This document shows positions 1 to 12,218 of a stretch of DNA of 64,000 nt, piece after piece. This stretch comes from Siniperca chuatsi (taxonomy: Eukaryota > Chordata > Actinopteri > Centrarchiformes > Sinipercidae). The DNA is taken from assembly GCF_020085105.1 (NCBI RefSeq), contig NC_058048.1:5262362-5326361 (forward strand). Direction: 5' to 3'. Numbering within the stretch: position 1 is the stretch's first letter; every line of letters begins with the position of its first letter. Under the pieces are notes generated by a model that was given only the letters and a program-made list of their open reading frames with translations, was not told the DNA's origin and searched no databases. Position numbers and translations under genes: made by a program.

Positions 1-46
1 CCATCTGGTCTCAGCCTCCCCCCTTGTTCTTGTAGTAGTACAGAAG

Positions 47-980
47 TCATGAACCCACCTCTCTCGTCAACAGACTGCGTGAAAGGTCTGTTACTGTCAG
101 GAGACCAAGCGTTGGGGGTGTCTGGAGGGCCAGCTTTAAGTCCACAAAAGCCTTCTCCGCTTCTGGTGTCCAGTGGACTTTGTCTTTTGCTGCCAGACCT
201 TTCCCATGTACAATATCTGCAAGGGGGCCTTCAATCTGTGCATAATTTGCAACCCATTGTCTACAGTACGACATCGTCCCTAAGACGGCCATAACTTGTT
301 TCTTTGTTTCTGGCTTTGGGATGAGCTAAATTGCCGGGGTTCCTTTGGGTGATAGGGACTTCCCCTCAGCTGAGATCACATGACCCAAGAATGTGACCCT
401 TTCAGACACAAATTGCAGCTTGGACAAGCTAGCTTTGTGGCCATTTTCTGCAAGGTGATTGAGCAGAGCCTGTGTGTCTTTTACACAAGCTTCTCTTGTT
501 TTTGAGCAGATCATAAGGTCATCTACATATTGTAGGAGCGCACTTCCTTCTGTCAATTTCAACATTTCCAAATTGCATGGAATAATCACTCCTGCTTTTA
601 AAAGAGAATCAAACACCGGTTTGATACCGTCAACAGCTTCCTTCTTCAATGGATATTGGTTGTGACACAGCCTGTATGTACCAAGATTTTGGTGTGATTA
701 CTACAGGCTCAGCATCTTTGATTAATCCTACATCATACATGTGTTGTGCCCACAAGCAGGATGGTACCTGATTTAACTCAGGAATTTCTGAGACGTCTTT
801 CACAAAAATGTTTTTGTTATGACTTTTTTCATCATCTGATGTTACCAAACTGGCCATTAAAAACTCTGAATCTGGAATGAGCTCAATGCTTCTTACTCCT
901 GTTGCTATAGCTGAAAATATTTTCGGGAATATCTGAAGTTGGTTGTGAAAATCCACCCCGAGTCTGATGTCTTTACCCAA
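47..980 (-). pseudogene. Retroviral pol fragment: reverse transcriptase N-terminus, YVDD and connection region, broken
   Basis: Three minus-strand frames together show RT. Frame 980-630 holds the approach to RT (PSCLWA, then DVGLIK, a typical pol N-terminal pattern). Frame 649-326 continues with the fingers (GIKPVFDSLLKAGVI) and then jumps to the catalytic YVDD (residues 41-44 of that frame). Frame 292-47 carries connection-domain sequence (WTPEAEKAF). Between the fingers and YVDD the palm block that should hold the first catalytic aspartate is missing, which is an internal deletion. Frames also shift between the pieces. The gene could not make active enzyme. The remaining pol (RNase H, integrase) is outside the window. 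Confidence 0.85.
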
Positions 981-1307
981 CCAGCAGCTTCCTCACAACG
1001 TCTAGTCCAAGGGCCCAAGCATTCCCATGTATCCTGCTTTGCTTTGACCAGGGGGACATGAGGATATGTGTTAGGGACCTAAAACAAAGCTTTACACAGT
1101 GGATCATTGAAAGCTACTGAGACAGTACATCTTTTATCATTCCAGTACAACCAGGTCAGCTTTAGTGTGTTTCTCACTTTGTCTTGCCTGAACTATGTGT
1201 CCTCAAAATGATTATCAACCCCAAGATGTACATGTGATGTGCAGTGTAACTCTTGTGGCGACTTGATGTCTATTCGTGTATAGTTGTCTGGAAAGAGAGC
1301 TCTGACC

Positions 1308-1967
1308 TCAGTGATCAGTGTTATTTACAGAGCCAGCAGCTGTGTGAGGCAGTTTCCATTGATAAGAGTACATCAGCTCCCTACTACTGTGTTTCACAAA
1401 TTGTGATGCAGTGTCAGAAATTCTGGCTACAATGATGCTTTTGGGAGTGGAAATCAGAATAATTCCTAATCTTATCATATCTCTTCCGATAATGTTGATC
1501 AGGCATCGTTTAGATAACAAGAATGAATGTTTAAAGTGTTTCTCAATTTCTTCACTGCATGGCAATGGTGTGGTATACCTTTCCACCAGGGGTGTTCCTG
1601 AAACTCCCACTGTCTGCCACTCATCTTTGGAAGGACTGCAAATTCTGACTCTGATGACAGAATCAGTTGCACCAGAATCCACAAGAAAAACAATATCTTT
1701 TCCAGCAACACTGATTGTGTGTTCAGGCATGCGTTTGTATGCATCATGTGTATATTCAGTGTATATCTTTGCTGGGGCTTTGTCATCAGTGGCTTGTGTG
1801 TGCTCAAGGTAAGAGATAGCCTCACTTATCAATGTCTGTGTGTGTGTCGGTGTCTCATGCAGGCAGTTGTCTGTGTCTTGTGTGTTCACATGCTCTTTTG
1901 TGTCACTGTGGGTGCTCTTACGTAACTGATGTGAAGAATGCTCTGTCGTCTCCAGTTCAGTGTTCAA
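1308..1967 (-). pseudogene. Retroviral aspartic protease region (retropepsin)
   Basis: A 219-codon open frame contains a retropepsin signature. The active-site motif is LVDSGATDS at about residues 95-103 and the flap-distal GRDM motif is near residues 161-164, a normal spacing for a viral protease of about 100 residues. The first 85 residues are Thr/His/Glu rich and look like a linker from gag to protease. The frame lies just downstream of the nucleocapsid zinc knuckle, as expected. It is open, but its neighbours are broken, so it is scored as part of a dead provirus. The family call rests on the paired motifs. Confidence 0.85.
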
Positions 1968-2002
1968 GCCAGCTCCTTCCCGACCTGGCGTCGACGCCCC
2001 AT

Positions 2003-3269
2003 CTAATCAGTCAGCCTGCTCGTGATTCTTGGGGCAATCTTTTGCCCAATGTCCCATTTTGCCACATTTGAAACAAGCGTCACTCTTCCTCGTCCTCTTC
2101 CTCCGCGTCCCCGTCGGCCTTCGTCTCGGCCTCTGTTCTGATTCTCATACGCCCTCAGCTGCGCCATCTGTAATCTGTCCATCAGCTGCGTATTTTTCTT
2201 CCTTTGCTCATCTTTGAGGAATTTTTCTGCATGGATAGCGTGTCTTTCTATGGTCTTCACGTTACCATACTCCCAGGTCACGCAGTCGCGTTTCACCATG
2301 TCCGCAATCTCAGGGTGGATTTTGTCACAGAGGTCAGTGACAGCCTGCTTATACGGTATACCCCCCCCCCACTCTCGGCCAGGTTGTGCCCATCTGAGTT
2401 CCTAACAGTGTCTGTAACTCGATGGTGGTGGGTCTGAACTGTTGGCAGAAGGCCAGTAACTGTGTGGCGAATGCCTCCCCTTCATCCCGAACAGAGGGGA
2501 GAAATTGTGCGGCTTCTTTCAGGTCAGCATATGTCCATGGTCTGAAAATCTGTTGTGAGGTCCCATCTCCTGCTGCCACCTCCATCATCGGTGCAATCAC
2601 TTTTAAGGAGGTGCTGGAGTTTGATCTGGGCCGGAATTCTTTGTTGCTTCGAGTGCGATAAGGGCTGGAAGAGCGATTGGGGGTGTTTTTGGCCACCCCA
2701 ATGTGATTTGTAGGCCTTTTTGGGTGTTGGAGGTACGGGAATAAATGATCCTTGTCCTCTTGTTGCCTCGTCTGGGTATATTGAGGCCGCAGTTGGTGGC
2801 TGTGCCTCTGCTGGTGCTGCTGTTGTAGCTGCTGCTGTAGCTGCTGCTCGTTGTTGAGGCTGACTTCCTTTGATAGGGGCCGAGTCCAGATCCAGATCCA
2901 GCTTGGCACACTGTGGGACTGAGACACAGAGGTGTTTGGCTGATCTGTCCTTGCCTTATTTTTTTTTTTTCCCTGATATGGGCTTCATGCTGCCAACAAG
3001 CATAAGCCTTCCAGTCTGCTTTAAGTTGCATATTTCTTTTCTTTTGAGTGACTTGTTCTTTCTCTTCTAAGTTGCCTTTTAATATCTCTCTGTCTGAGAG
3101 AGAAGCTGCCGGTTGATGGAAAACCAAATTCTTTTACCCAGATGTTCAGCTGGTCAATGCTGTGCTTACCATAATTGGTAATCATGTAGTTTATATTAGG
3201 GAATTTCAACATAGGTGATAGCAGTTTTGATCTTTCATTCTCAGAAGTTTTGCTATTGTTAGAACCCAT
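2003..3269 (-). pseudogene. Retroviral gag relic: matrix, capsid and nucleocapsid zinc knuckle, frameshifted
   Basis: The frame 3269-3021 begins MGSNNSKTSENERSK, a myristoylation-type matrix start. Frames 3127-2603 and 2927-2349 overlap and carry a Gln/His-rich linker and then a capsid-like stretch (FRPWTYADLKEAAQFLP). Frame 2299-2003 gives a basic RG-rich segment (GRRGRGGRGRGR) and the remains of a single zinc knuckle followed by KIAPR. At least two frame changes separate the domains. A C-tract near 2361-2370 marks one of them. Start choice: the only Met followed by Gly at a plausible position below the leader. Confidence 0.8.
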
Positions 3270-4088
3270 ATTTATTCTTTAACCCGGATTCCCCAACTAT
3301 AATAACTTCATTTGGTGTTTTAAATGGCCTCTTTGTGCTTTTTAATATTTTAGCTGGATTCTTAGGAGCGCTTCTGCCACAATTAAGAGGAAAGAAAAAA
3401 AAGACATTGAAGCTGGCTGCTAGGGGAAAGACAGTTAGTTTACAGACTTACTTGAGAACCAACCAAAAAAATATATATATATTAACCCTTCAATGCCTAT
3501 AAGAGTGGCCTGTTTTATTGCCTTCCCAGATCATCTGTTTGGCATTCACACCTTTAACTTACTCAGTTTTTTAATTATTTTATTTTTTGTTTTGTTTTTT
3601 TGGTTTTGTTTTTTATCTATTTAATTTTCCTTTCACACATTCACTCCTCCTCTTTTTTAAAGATGAGTTCCAAACTACGAATCTTTAAATAACCCAAGAG
3701 GGAACCCAATGAGTGTGTAGAAAAGAATTGCAGAAAAGAACCTGCAAGAAACACCCTGTCTGACAGTGAAAATTTTGGCCAAATACTGCAATGATTCACA
3801 CAACAGTCCCAGACCTGCCCTGCTGACACGTCTGACACGCACAGCCCTCACAGTAGCGAGAATCGGTATACCCTGGGCCCCCTTGAATAAACTCACCAGA
3901 AAGAGAGTGCTGCCACAGCCACTAGGTTCACTGGATCACAGCGGTGAGCGAGCCTCGGACACTCAGGGCAGCAGGCCCCCTCGTCTCCACCCTTCCTTGC
4001 CGGGGAGGTTGAGGTACAGAGTCTCAGACTCCAGCCGTGCACGGTCTTAACCTGCCGCTCTGAGCGCCAAAGTCCTCTCACACGAGTG
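3270..4088 (-). other. Retroviral 5' leader region, no gene
   Basis: This stretch lies between the primer-binding site and the gag start. It is T-rich on the plus strand (long T runs at 3560-3660) and has only short frames without recognisable domains. It fits an untranslated leader with packaging sequences, but no specific signal was identified. Confidence 0.5.
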
Positions 4089-4106
4089 AAAATGCCGACA
4101 ACGCCA
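4089..4106 (-). promoter_or_regulatory. Retroviral primer-binding site, tRNA-Ser-like
   Basis: Three bases inside the LTR, the minus strand reads TGGCGTTGTCGGCATTTT. It begins with TGG (complement of tRNA CCA). The first 14 bases match, with one mismatch, the 3' end of vertebrate tRNA-Ser(AGA) as I recall it. The rest has diverged. Position relative to the LTR edge is correct for a primer-binding site. The tRNA identity is inference. Confidence 0.5.
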
Positions 4107-4109
4107 AAT

Positions 4110-4566
4110 TGTAGTGGCAATTTTTTCGAAATAAACACTCAAGGCAATCACTTGTATTTCTGTAGGTTTACTTCAAGCATCTGCAGACGGACTCACAGCA
4201 GCAAAAACATACATCAATATAATCTGCTCTAAATGAGTACAGAGAGAAAAAAAGAGCATCAGTTATTTATCCAGTCTTCAGGGTCAGGCTCATCAAGTCG
4301 GGGAGAAGAGTGTCCCTGAAGTCTGGACATAAGTTAATAGGATAATTTGTAGTTCCATGTCATTATTATCAGTGTACTGTTCTCATCTCGCAGTCCAAAC
4401 AGTCATACACAGATGAAGTATTGACGCCAAACAATTATAATAATATCTATGTTATTATATCAGAGAGTCTGTTTGTTCTTGCCATTACACATTCAAAGAG
4501 TGAAATGATCTGTAAAACACTTCTAGTGTGTTCTGCATCTGTGGGTTCAAAATATCATACACTACA
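4110..4566 (-). repeat. Long terminal repeat of the endogenous retrovirus (5' LTR)
   Basis: The segment starts TGTAGTG and ends CACTACA on the plus strand, a perfect 7-base inverted pair with the canonical TG...CA ends. It abuts the primer-binding site. Length is 457 bp. A TATA-like ATAAATA lies on the minus strand near 4262-4268. The matching second LTR is outside the window, so the edges rest on the inverted ends alone. Confidence 0.65.
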
Positions 4567-4734
4567 ACACTCTCGCAAACCAAAAACATACAGGTTAGGC
4601 CTCTCACCTAATGTCAACATTATTTTCTGTAAAGCTGGATTTATAGTTGCATGTTAAGGGGATACAGCGTATCAACACAGCCTACACACATAGCAGCCAA
4701 AGCTACGCCTTACCTGGCATGCGCCCCCTCAAAA

Positions 4735-4806
4735 CTGTTACTATGGGCCCCTTGGCCCCTTTTCTATCATCTCTCTACTATTGCTATCTAATAAAGGCAT
4801 AACATA
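4735..4806 (+). repeat. 3' tail of a tRNA-derived SINE
   Basis: The motif ATCATCTCTCTACTA with a following GCTATCTAATAAAGGCATAA is nearly identical to the tail of the SINE at 17345-17465. Only the 3' part is recognisable, so this copy is 5'-truncated or its head has decayed. Confidence 0.6.
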
Positions 4807-5041
4807 CGTTACATCCGTCTAGTGTTGCAGGAGTGCTGAAAATCAAAACCTATGCCTTGGTATTTATGATGGGACTCCCGTTAACCACTTGCATCAAGCA
4901 TGACTCCGGCTTAAGTGGTTGATAAGTGGTGCCTCCTCTGTTGAGTGAGGTTGTTCCAATTTCCCAACGTTGGTCTCCTTCATTTCTCTTTCAAACCATC
5001 TGTTTTCTCTGTTCAGTATGTGTACATTGTACATTGCTGGA

Positions 5042-5106
5042 CATTGCTGTCCTCAATGCTGTCCTCAAAGGCGTGTCTCTTGTCCCTGTCCTTGAGGACA
5101 GCAATG
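5042..5106. repeat. 15 bp perfect inverted repeat with 35 bp loop
   Basis: The arms at 5042-5056 (CATTGCTGTCCTCAA) and 5092-5106 are exact reverse complements. The left arm is itself followed by a partial direct copy (AATGCTGTCCTCAAAG). It has no gene context and may be a local duplication with inversion. Confidence 0.75.
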
Positions 5107-6986
5107 CACAAATGTTTGGCAGATGTGCGGGTGTTGCACTTTCACGTGTTGTAACCCAGCAGCATTGTTTGAGGATGACCACACAATCCACACAGGTTTG
5201 TTTATTAGAAAATGGTTTACTCAGGATAATCACTGTTTATATGGCAAAATCAAACATCCCACACAGTTTAAAGGGCACTGTTGGTGCACTCAAGTTACAT
5301 TAACATTAACACATCAATTTGATTGAGGAAGCCCTGTGATGTGTGCAGAGGTGGTGTACTTTTAGTATTTTCATAGCTGGAGGTGTGCAAAGCACTTGAG
5401 TGCTGATGGAAACAAGGTGGGATAAAGAAGAATTCATTTTCATATTATCAGTGGGTGTGTTATAGGGGCTTGTAACAATCATGGGCGATCATATCACTAT
5501 TAAAGTGAGCAGTGCTCTCTCTACCGTAACATACTGACAGTTCAATGGTTTTATGGCCAGAACAAGAATGCAATTACAGTAGATATGTCTACCAGTTGAA
5601 CAGTCTAAAATTGCTAGTTCTATATAGGACTGCAAAAAACTATGGTGTAGAATGTCCATTACAATGTCCCAGAGCCCAAGCTGATGTCTTCAAATTGCTT
5701 GTTTTGTCTAACCAACAGTCCAACACCCACTGTTAAATGAGAACATAATTGAAGACAGGGTGTCCCTGTTCTCATACAAGTCCTCACCTGACCTGTTAAC
5801 ATAAGGTCTCTCCAGTTTGACATAGTCTGTACCAATTTCTAATAAGGCACCCTTTATAAAGGGTATAACTAATGGCTGTATTAATGGTTAATAATTCATT
5901 AACTCATGCTTTATACATCACTTAGAAGCTGATAAGAACAACTTTTGGGTTTAGAAGTTGTGGAAAATCCTTCTCCAGTATAACGCTTGCTTTGTCTCTT
6001 TAGGAAACTCTTTGATTCATCAAAAGACCCTCCGACTGACTGTTTGACCACTTACCATCTTGTGAAGGCTACAGGGCGTCTGGACCAAAATCCATTTATA
6101 AACTTATGACGATTATTATTAACGGCAGACTTGTTACTTGAAACTGGTGTTTTTGGCTGACCTATTTTCAGATTTTACAAATGCCCCATCAGGATAACAG
6201 CAAGATTTTTGTGCCTGACACATGGCTCTTTTCCCTTCAGCATATAGGATTTTCATCTGGTGGTAAAGTTTGGTTCAACCCTAATTTGTGTGGATAAGGC
6301 CCAGTCACACCAGCTATTGTGACTGATAACGGCTAACATATCCTATTTGTCTAGCTAACTGTTAAGGTTAGCTTTCCAGCTACAGAAGTTCACTAACATG
6401 CCCTGCGAGAAGTTGCTATGTCATCAAGCATCTAGAACTACATATATCGGGAAGATGCACGGATGAATTTTGGTGTGTCACTTTCTGGTGTGACCGGGCC
6501 TTTACTGAATGTGAGAGACACTGCAGACCAAAAGAGACCAATTTGATTCACAACAGTGCTAGAATCTGGCGAACCCAACACTATAAGTACTGCACCACCT
6601 GCTCTGTTGGTATACACAGAAAGATTTAATTGCGCTTTGCTCTGAAACCCCCCTTGTCTGCTGTTTGGAGTGCTGCACTAACATCAATCCCACAGACTGA
6701 TCTCAATCAGTTCTGAACATGAAAGACCCACATCTGCACATCCTGTCACCAAACCATGGTATAAAATAAATGAAACTGTAGATTATACTATAAATTAACA
6801 GTCTAATTCAAATTCTCATCCATGCCATCCATCTGGACATCAGTATTTTGGCTTTGTCTATACTGTAAATGATTGACTTAAAGGATACCCAGAAATTAGT
6901 GTGTTTGTGTGATATGGGTGAAAGGAGGACAGATTTGTGGCAGAGTATTTAACAGATGCTGACTCAGAGGCTCATGTCAGTCAGTC

Positions 6987-8085
6987 ATGGGTCGTCCTGA
7001 GATTCAGATGTGGACATGGGCACTGTGTGTCTTCGTGAGTTGGATGTGTGTGGGTCAAGCAGTGGCAGGACCGTAAGTTTACCTGTACTGTCTAAAAATA
7101 GTATATTAGCATATGTTTTGTGTGTGTAATTTAGTTTTAACTAGTTTACATGCATCTTGGATAATGATTGTTTTGCTGCATAATACTCTGGGTTGGCATT
7201 TCTTCCATATGAGATCCAGTGAAGTATCTACTGTATGTGTGTATGTTTCTGTGGCTGTAGGCAGTACATGGTAGCCATTCCTGCAGTTCTTGAAGCTGGA
7301 GCTGAAACCAAAGTCTGTGCGAGTCTCCTGCGGCCCAACGAAACTCTGGTCATGAGCGTCACTTTGATGTCCCAAGAGCAGAATATAGCCCTTCTCAAGA
7401 AGACGTCCAGTATAGAGTTTCATACCTGCGTTCAGTTTCAGGCCAACCCTGCTGACCATTAGTGTGACTTCATAACTTATACAGTAAGACATTTGAAATA
7501 CACAATTAACCCTAAAAAGAAAATGTTCATTTGTGATTTAAAGTTTTAAAAACAAAGTGAAAATATTATGAAGCTCTTGAGTTTTTTCAGTAAGAGTTAA
7601 TGGCTTTCTTGGTGTTGTTTCTGCACAGGCTCCTTTAGTGCAGAATGAAGTGGTGCAGAAGTTGGAGGTGTGAGGTGACAATTTTTACTCGAAAGAAGTC
7701 AGGAAGGTCATGATCAAAGTCTATCATCCAATGACATTTGTCCAAACAGATAAACAAATCTACCTCCCTGGACAAACAGGTAACCTTGAGCTGATTATTT
7801 ATGATGTTGTATAGTACAGTATGCATAGTTTATAGTCTCTTTTGGCCCACTGCATGCTGGAATTAGCTTCAGAGCCTCTATGACACTGAACTGGAATAAA
7901 TGGAGAAGAAAAAAATTGAAGAAATGAGTCACTTTGCCTTTGATTGACTTTTTTCTAAAGTTAAAGAATGCAAGACAGACATGTTTTACACTGTAGATGA
8001 GCTGTAATGTAATCTCTTTGTATTTCTCTCAGTGCATTTCTGAGTCATCACACTGGACACCAAGTTGAGACCTGCCAATCAGCTG
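6987..8085 (+). pseudogene. A2M-like exons 1-4: signal peptide and first macroglobulin domain
   Basis: Exon 1 (6987-7072) encodes MGRPEIQMWTWALCVFVSWM plus a short tail, a secretory signal peptide ending in a GT donor. Exon 2 (7261-7440) encodes the first macroglobulin domain (YMVAIPAVLEAGAETKVC). Its end lacks a GT donor and the frame runs on to a stop. Exon 3 (7629-7779) carries the family pattern TFVQTDKQIYLPGQT but has a TGA after KLEV. Exon 4 (8033-8085) reads VHF-stop-VITLDTKLRPANQL, with TGA where the family has Arg, consistent with CGA to TGA decay. Acceptors and most donors remain readable. Confidence 0.88.
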
Positions 8086-10158
8086 GTGAGCTGTCTCTCC
8101 TTTCTTTTAGATCTCATTCATGAACCACAGTATTAATGACACTGTTTGATAATGGCACAGGATTTAATTTGTGCCCCAGTGAACCTGAATATCAGCTCCC
8201 GATAAAGCTCTGGGTCAATAGTACAACCACAGCCCATTTAGCTAAACCTGCCTGTGCTGAGTTGAAGGTCTTTGAACATTTCTGCTGTTGATGTTATAGC
8301 GGGGAAATTAAGCCATCGTCTTGCAGGGGTATACTATACCTTGAATGATTAATGGAAGTCCCCGCCCCAATACAGCCGGTCTCGTTACCTTCGTATGTAA
8401 GTAGGTTTTTAACTATCCTAAGGTGTGGTGTTATTAATATTAACACTATCAAATATGACAAGGTGGGCTCCAGAACCTCTTTCTGGCGCTGCAGCTACCT
8501 GGAGTGTAAGTGTGCACCAGTCTGTTAGCTCACGTTGACTTCAGCACAACTCTCTCCTCCTTCCCATATCTAGCGGGATAGGTGAGACTCCTTAAGACCT
8601 TAACTAATGACATGAACCAACATGCTGAGCAGCAATAACATATTTATCCACCCTCGTTAAATGAATTGTGTTATTCACTTTTCTTATTTCCAGTGTGAGG
8701 TCACCTGTAGTAATTTTCCTAAATAAAAATAAATGTATCAAATCTCCAAAATGAAGTAAAAAATCTTCCAAATAAAATTATACTTATCAGGTCCCCAAAA
8801 TGAAAGAGAAGTAAATACCCTCTTCTTACTCCACAATTTTAAAAACAAAACAAGTGAATTAACTATTCACATAGAAAACCAAATATCTTACTAATATTCT
8901 TGTATGAAACACAATGTCTCAACTTAAACCTTTGTCTCAGTCCATAAAGTGTCCACGTTTCTGAGTTTCCATAAAGTGTCCCTGTTCCCGAATTCATGAC
9001 TGGTGTTTTGTATGAGCAATGCCTCATGCACAACAGCGACTGAGTCATTGTTACAGTCACATATTCAGTTCAATAAACATAAAATCAACATACCGCTGTT
9101 CTTTATATAACGGTAGAAACAAGAACAATATACCAGTCTGCTGGGCCAAGCAGGGAAGGATGAGATGAGTTACTGGCAGAGGTAGTCTGGATGGCAGGGA
9201 AACCCTCAGGGTAATTCTCCTAAGAATCCCTTCTTCCCCCTCCTCGACAACATGCTGTCATGCTGAACTACCACTGCTGAGCTGCCTGGAGTGGAGACCT
9301 TGACATAGAACTCCTGTCTGCTTTCCAACGAACTCCACTCACCGTCGGAACCATAAAATGTCAGCTTATTCTGACAGCCAATGCAACTTTCTGGTACTTC
9401 TCAGAAACCTTGTTGCAAGTAAGACTCAACCGATACAGATGAACAACGTGGTCTCCCCTCTCGACACTTCCTCATCCTCCCTGCTAAACACTTGGTACAC
9501 ACCTCTGCCCCAAAACAGAGAGAGAGGTCAAAGCAACACAGCACCTTTACTCCTGATAGGACAATACATCTGTTCAACAAAACGTCATTACACCAGCTTG
9601 TAAGAATACTTGTATACCTTACACTGTGATAAATCTATTGACCCCTTTCAACACTAGTTTCTCATTTTATAGCACAGAATCCAATTGAAAACCCTGAAAC
9701 TATAATACTAAAAACTAATGGTATTTGTATGTTTTTACAAAAAGACTATTTGCTCAGCAAGACAGATACTCGAAAAAAAGTTTTATGTCAATGTTTGTTA
9801 AACATGTTTAAATAATAAAAATAAGAAAATAGAAGTAATATTAGGAGCTATAGTCTACAATGACTGTCTTGGACTATATAAATAGCTGTATACTGATTGG
9901 AAAACATCAGAGCACAGATGGCTAATGCATCGTTGAAAATTATAAAGAGTATGGTTTAGACCTGCTCTATAGAAAAAGTGCAATGAGAACTCATTATTAT
10001 GAATTGCTACTATATAAATAAAATTGAATTGATTTCTTAAATAAAAATAATTGACATGCAGTTTATCACCTTAACCTGGACTCATTGGGAAACTGTATGA
10101 TGGGCAGGACACAAAGCAGCTTGTCCTTTAACAAAATTCTCTCATTCTTTTTTTGCAG
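8086..10158 (+). other. Intron of the A2M-like pseudogene, no recognised gene
   Basis: The stretch is AT-rich, with short frames only. An 81-codon frame at 9358-9603 has no domain features. No specific mobile element was recognised, although scattered fish-type dispersed repeats are likely. Confidence 0.4.
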
Positions 10159-11747
10159 TACAAATTCATCAAAATTAAGGTAAGACTAAAATGAAAATAC
10201 CTACACTTTAACACACTATATACTGATATTCTATTATATATAAAAGTTACTTTTAAAGTTTGATTCATATACAAATCTTAATGCAAGATGGGTTTATTTG
10301 TGTGGTTGTCTTTTCGGAAAGTCAGCATGTTAATTAGCATGTGCCTTATAAAAGTAATTCTCAACCTGGTGATCAGGACAAGATAAAAAGAAAGACAAGA
10401 CATGCTGACATGTTCACAATGACAGTGCTAACATTATGGGAATTTCATTAGTTTTGAAGGCATTTGTGCATAAACCAAGGTGTTGGACAAATTTAAATTT
10501 TGATCTCAAGATGGCGCTTGATGAAAAGTCACCAAAGTTACTACAATTTATCTTGAGGGGAAGTCATTATGGTACATTATCTGAGAACCATGGATGTCTG
10601 TATAAAAGTAACAGAGTAACAATGATTCATCCTTTGGGGACCATAAATGTCTGTACAAAATTACATGGCAATCCATTCAATAGTTGTTGAGATATTTCAG
10701 TCTGGACCAAAGTAATAATACAAAACATACCATAATAAGAACAGGAAGTACAAACATAACACTTGTTCTATACATGCATTGATTGATCATTATCATATCA
10801 TACATATGATATGAGTAGCGTGGGTCACAATGGTAAAAAGACAAAAATAACTGTGGGTCTGACACTAGATTTAGAAAGTTAAAGGAGGGGTGGAGGGTGA
10901 AGCTGCAGCTCCTTGATATGCCCAATGAGAGGCTGCCAAGTACAGTCAAATTTGGCAATGGTCCCATGTAGGGTTTGTTAAATTTTTTTCCAGTTTCCTG
11001 AAGTGCAGTATGCTGGCTATCCATTGTGAGTGTGTTGGGGGAGAAGCACTTTTCAACTTCAGCAATATCAGGGGCCTAGCCAGTAAAGTTAAAAATGCAA
11101 AAAAAATAGCAGTGGGGAGAGGGGGACATCCCTGCCTCATACCTCTACATGTAAATACATGTTCTTCCTATTTATTTTATTGTACAGGATGCTTACCACA
11201 ACAGGATTGGACAGTGGCTGAACAAAACATCAAATGGTAAAATATTGCAGCTTTCTTACTCCTTGAACTCTGAGGCCCGTGAAGGAATGTTATGTCAATT
11301 GACGGAAAGAGAACACATTACATCTTCAAGGTGGAGAAATATGGTAAGTTGTGGTTCCATTTTAACACTCATGGTTTGCAATTAAGCCAGAATGCTAACA
11401 ACATTTTTTTTTCCAGTTTTGCCTAAGTTTGATGTAAAAATAAATGCATCTGATAAAATAAGCATTGGGCAGGAGGAATTCAAAGCTGAAGTATGTGCAA
11501 AGTAAGTAACTTTTCTCAACAAATGACTAATTATACTCTTAAATAAACTAAAAATAGACCCAGTTTGGAGAGTGAATGACTCATTTTCAACAACTAATTG
11601 ATGATTTTTTTGACCATCTAATCATATATACATATGGACAGCCTGTGCCAGGCAGTGTTGGAATTAAAGTGTGCCGACAAATCGCACTATAGGATTAACA
11701 AGGACTATCCTGAGATAGCAGCCCTATGCTACAAGAAGAAAAAGCAG
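10159..11747 (+). pseudogene. A2M-like exons 5-8: second and third macroglobulin domains
   Basis: A 21 bp micro-exon (10159-10179, YKFIKIK) is followed by exon 11188-11343, which starts DAYHNRIGQWLNKTSNG and contains LNSEAREG. A one-base shift is needed to reach the family block FKVEKY at its end. Exon 11417-11501 reads VLPKFDVKINASDKISIGQ and ends VCAK. The next relic (about 11632-11747) reads YGQPVPGSVGIKVCRQ and then needs another shift to reach NKDYPEIAALCYKKKKQ. Its acceptor AG is missing. Between exons, 10436-10710 resembles a common fish dispersed repeat (tail motif TTGTTGAGATATTTCAGTCT). Confidence 0.85.
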
Positions 11748-12218
11748 GTACAGTTGCTTCAGTATAACGTCTCTAATGTATAAAGTCTCTTTGCTGAAAC
11801 ATATGCTTATACAGTATGCATGTATACACTGTACACATTTAGCATTACATTAAGCCAGACATGTTTGTATATTGTATTTTATATACCTATCTTACCTGTC
11901 TAAACTACAAACTGGGGCTTTGGATCTCACTGTATTTAATCTAAACAGCCACTGGCTTGTACTTTGGCCAGAGAAAGCTGAATTCCGAAGAGCCTGTGTC
12001 AATCTTTAATACCCTTTAGTTAGGGTCATGCGCTAGCTGACCTGCTAATATGCCCTATGTGTGTTGTGCAATGTTCACTGATTAAAATTCTGCATTTCTG
12101 GGGTTTCACTTTTAGATCTTTTCAAACCAATACTCAGGCTGTCATGTGTTTACGTAAGGGTCTCCTCTATGTTGTTTGGCTATATACAAAGTTGTTTTTG
12201 AATCACAATGGGAATAGC

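Larger units (their letters stand above)
1..4566 (-). mobile_element. Decayed endogenous retrovirus (gag-pro-pol relic with one LTR), cut by window edge
   Basis: Reading leftward on the minus strand, the order is LTR (4110-4566), primer-binding site, leader, gag, protease and reverse transcriptase, which is normal for a retrovirus. The gag start has a myristoylation-type MGSN N-terminus, the nucleocapsid region has a zinc knuckle, the protease carries DSGA and GRD, and the RT has YVDD. Frames change several times and part of the RT palm is missing, so the copy is dead. The capsid style (a PWT-ADL-EA pattern) recalls gamma/epsilon-type fish retroviruses, but that placement is inference. Any env gene and the second LTR would lie left of position 1. 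Confidence 0.88.
4567..6986. other. Intergenic stretch between the provirus and the A2M-like pseudogene
   Basis: There is no convincing gene here. Short frames have no domain features. It contains a SINE tail (4735-4806) and an inverted repeat (5042-5106). A TATTTAA-type sequence near 6945 sits about 40 bases before the ATG of the A2M-like relic and could be its old promoter. No other feature is recognised. Confidence 0.5.
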
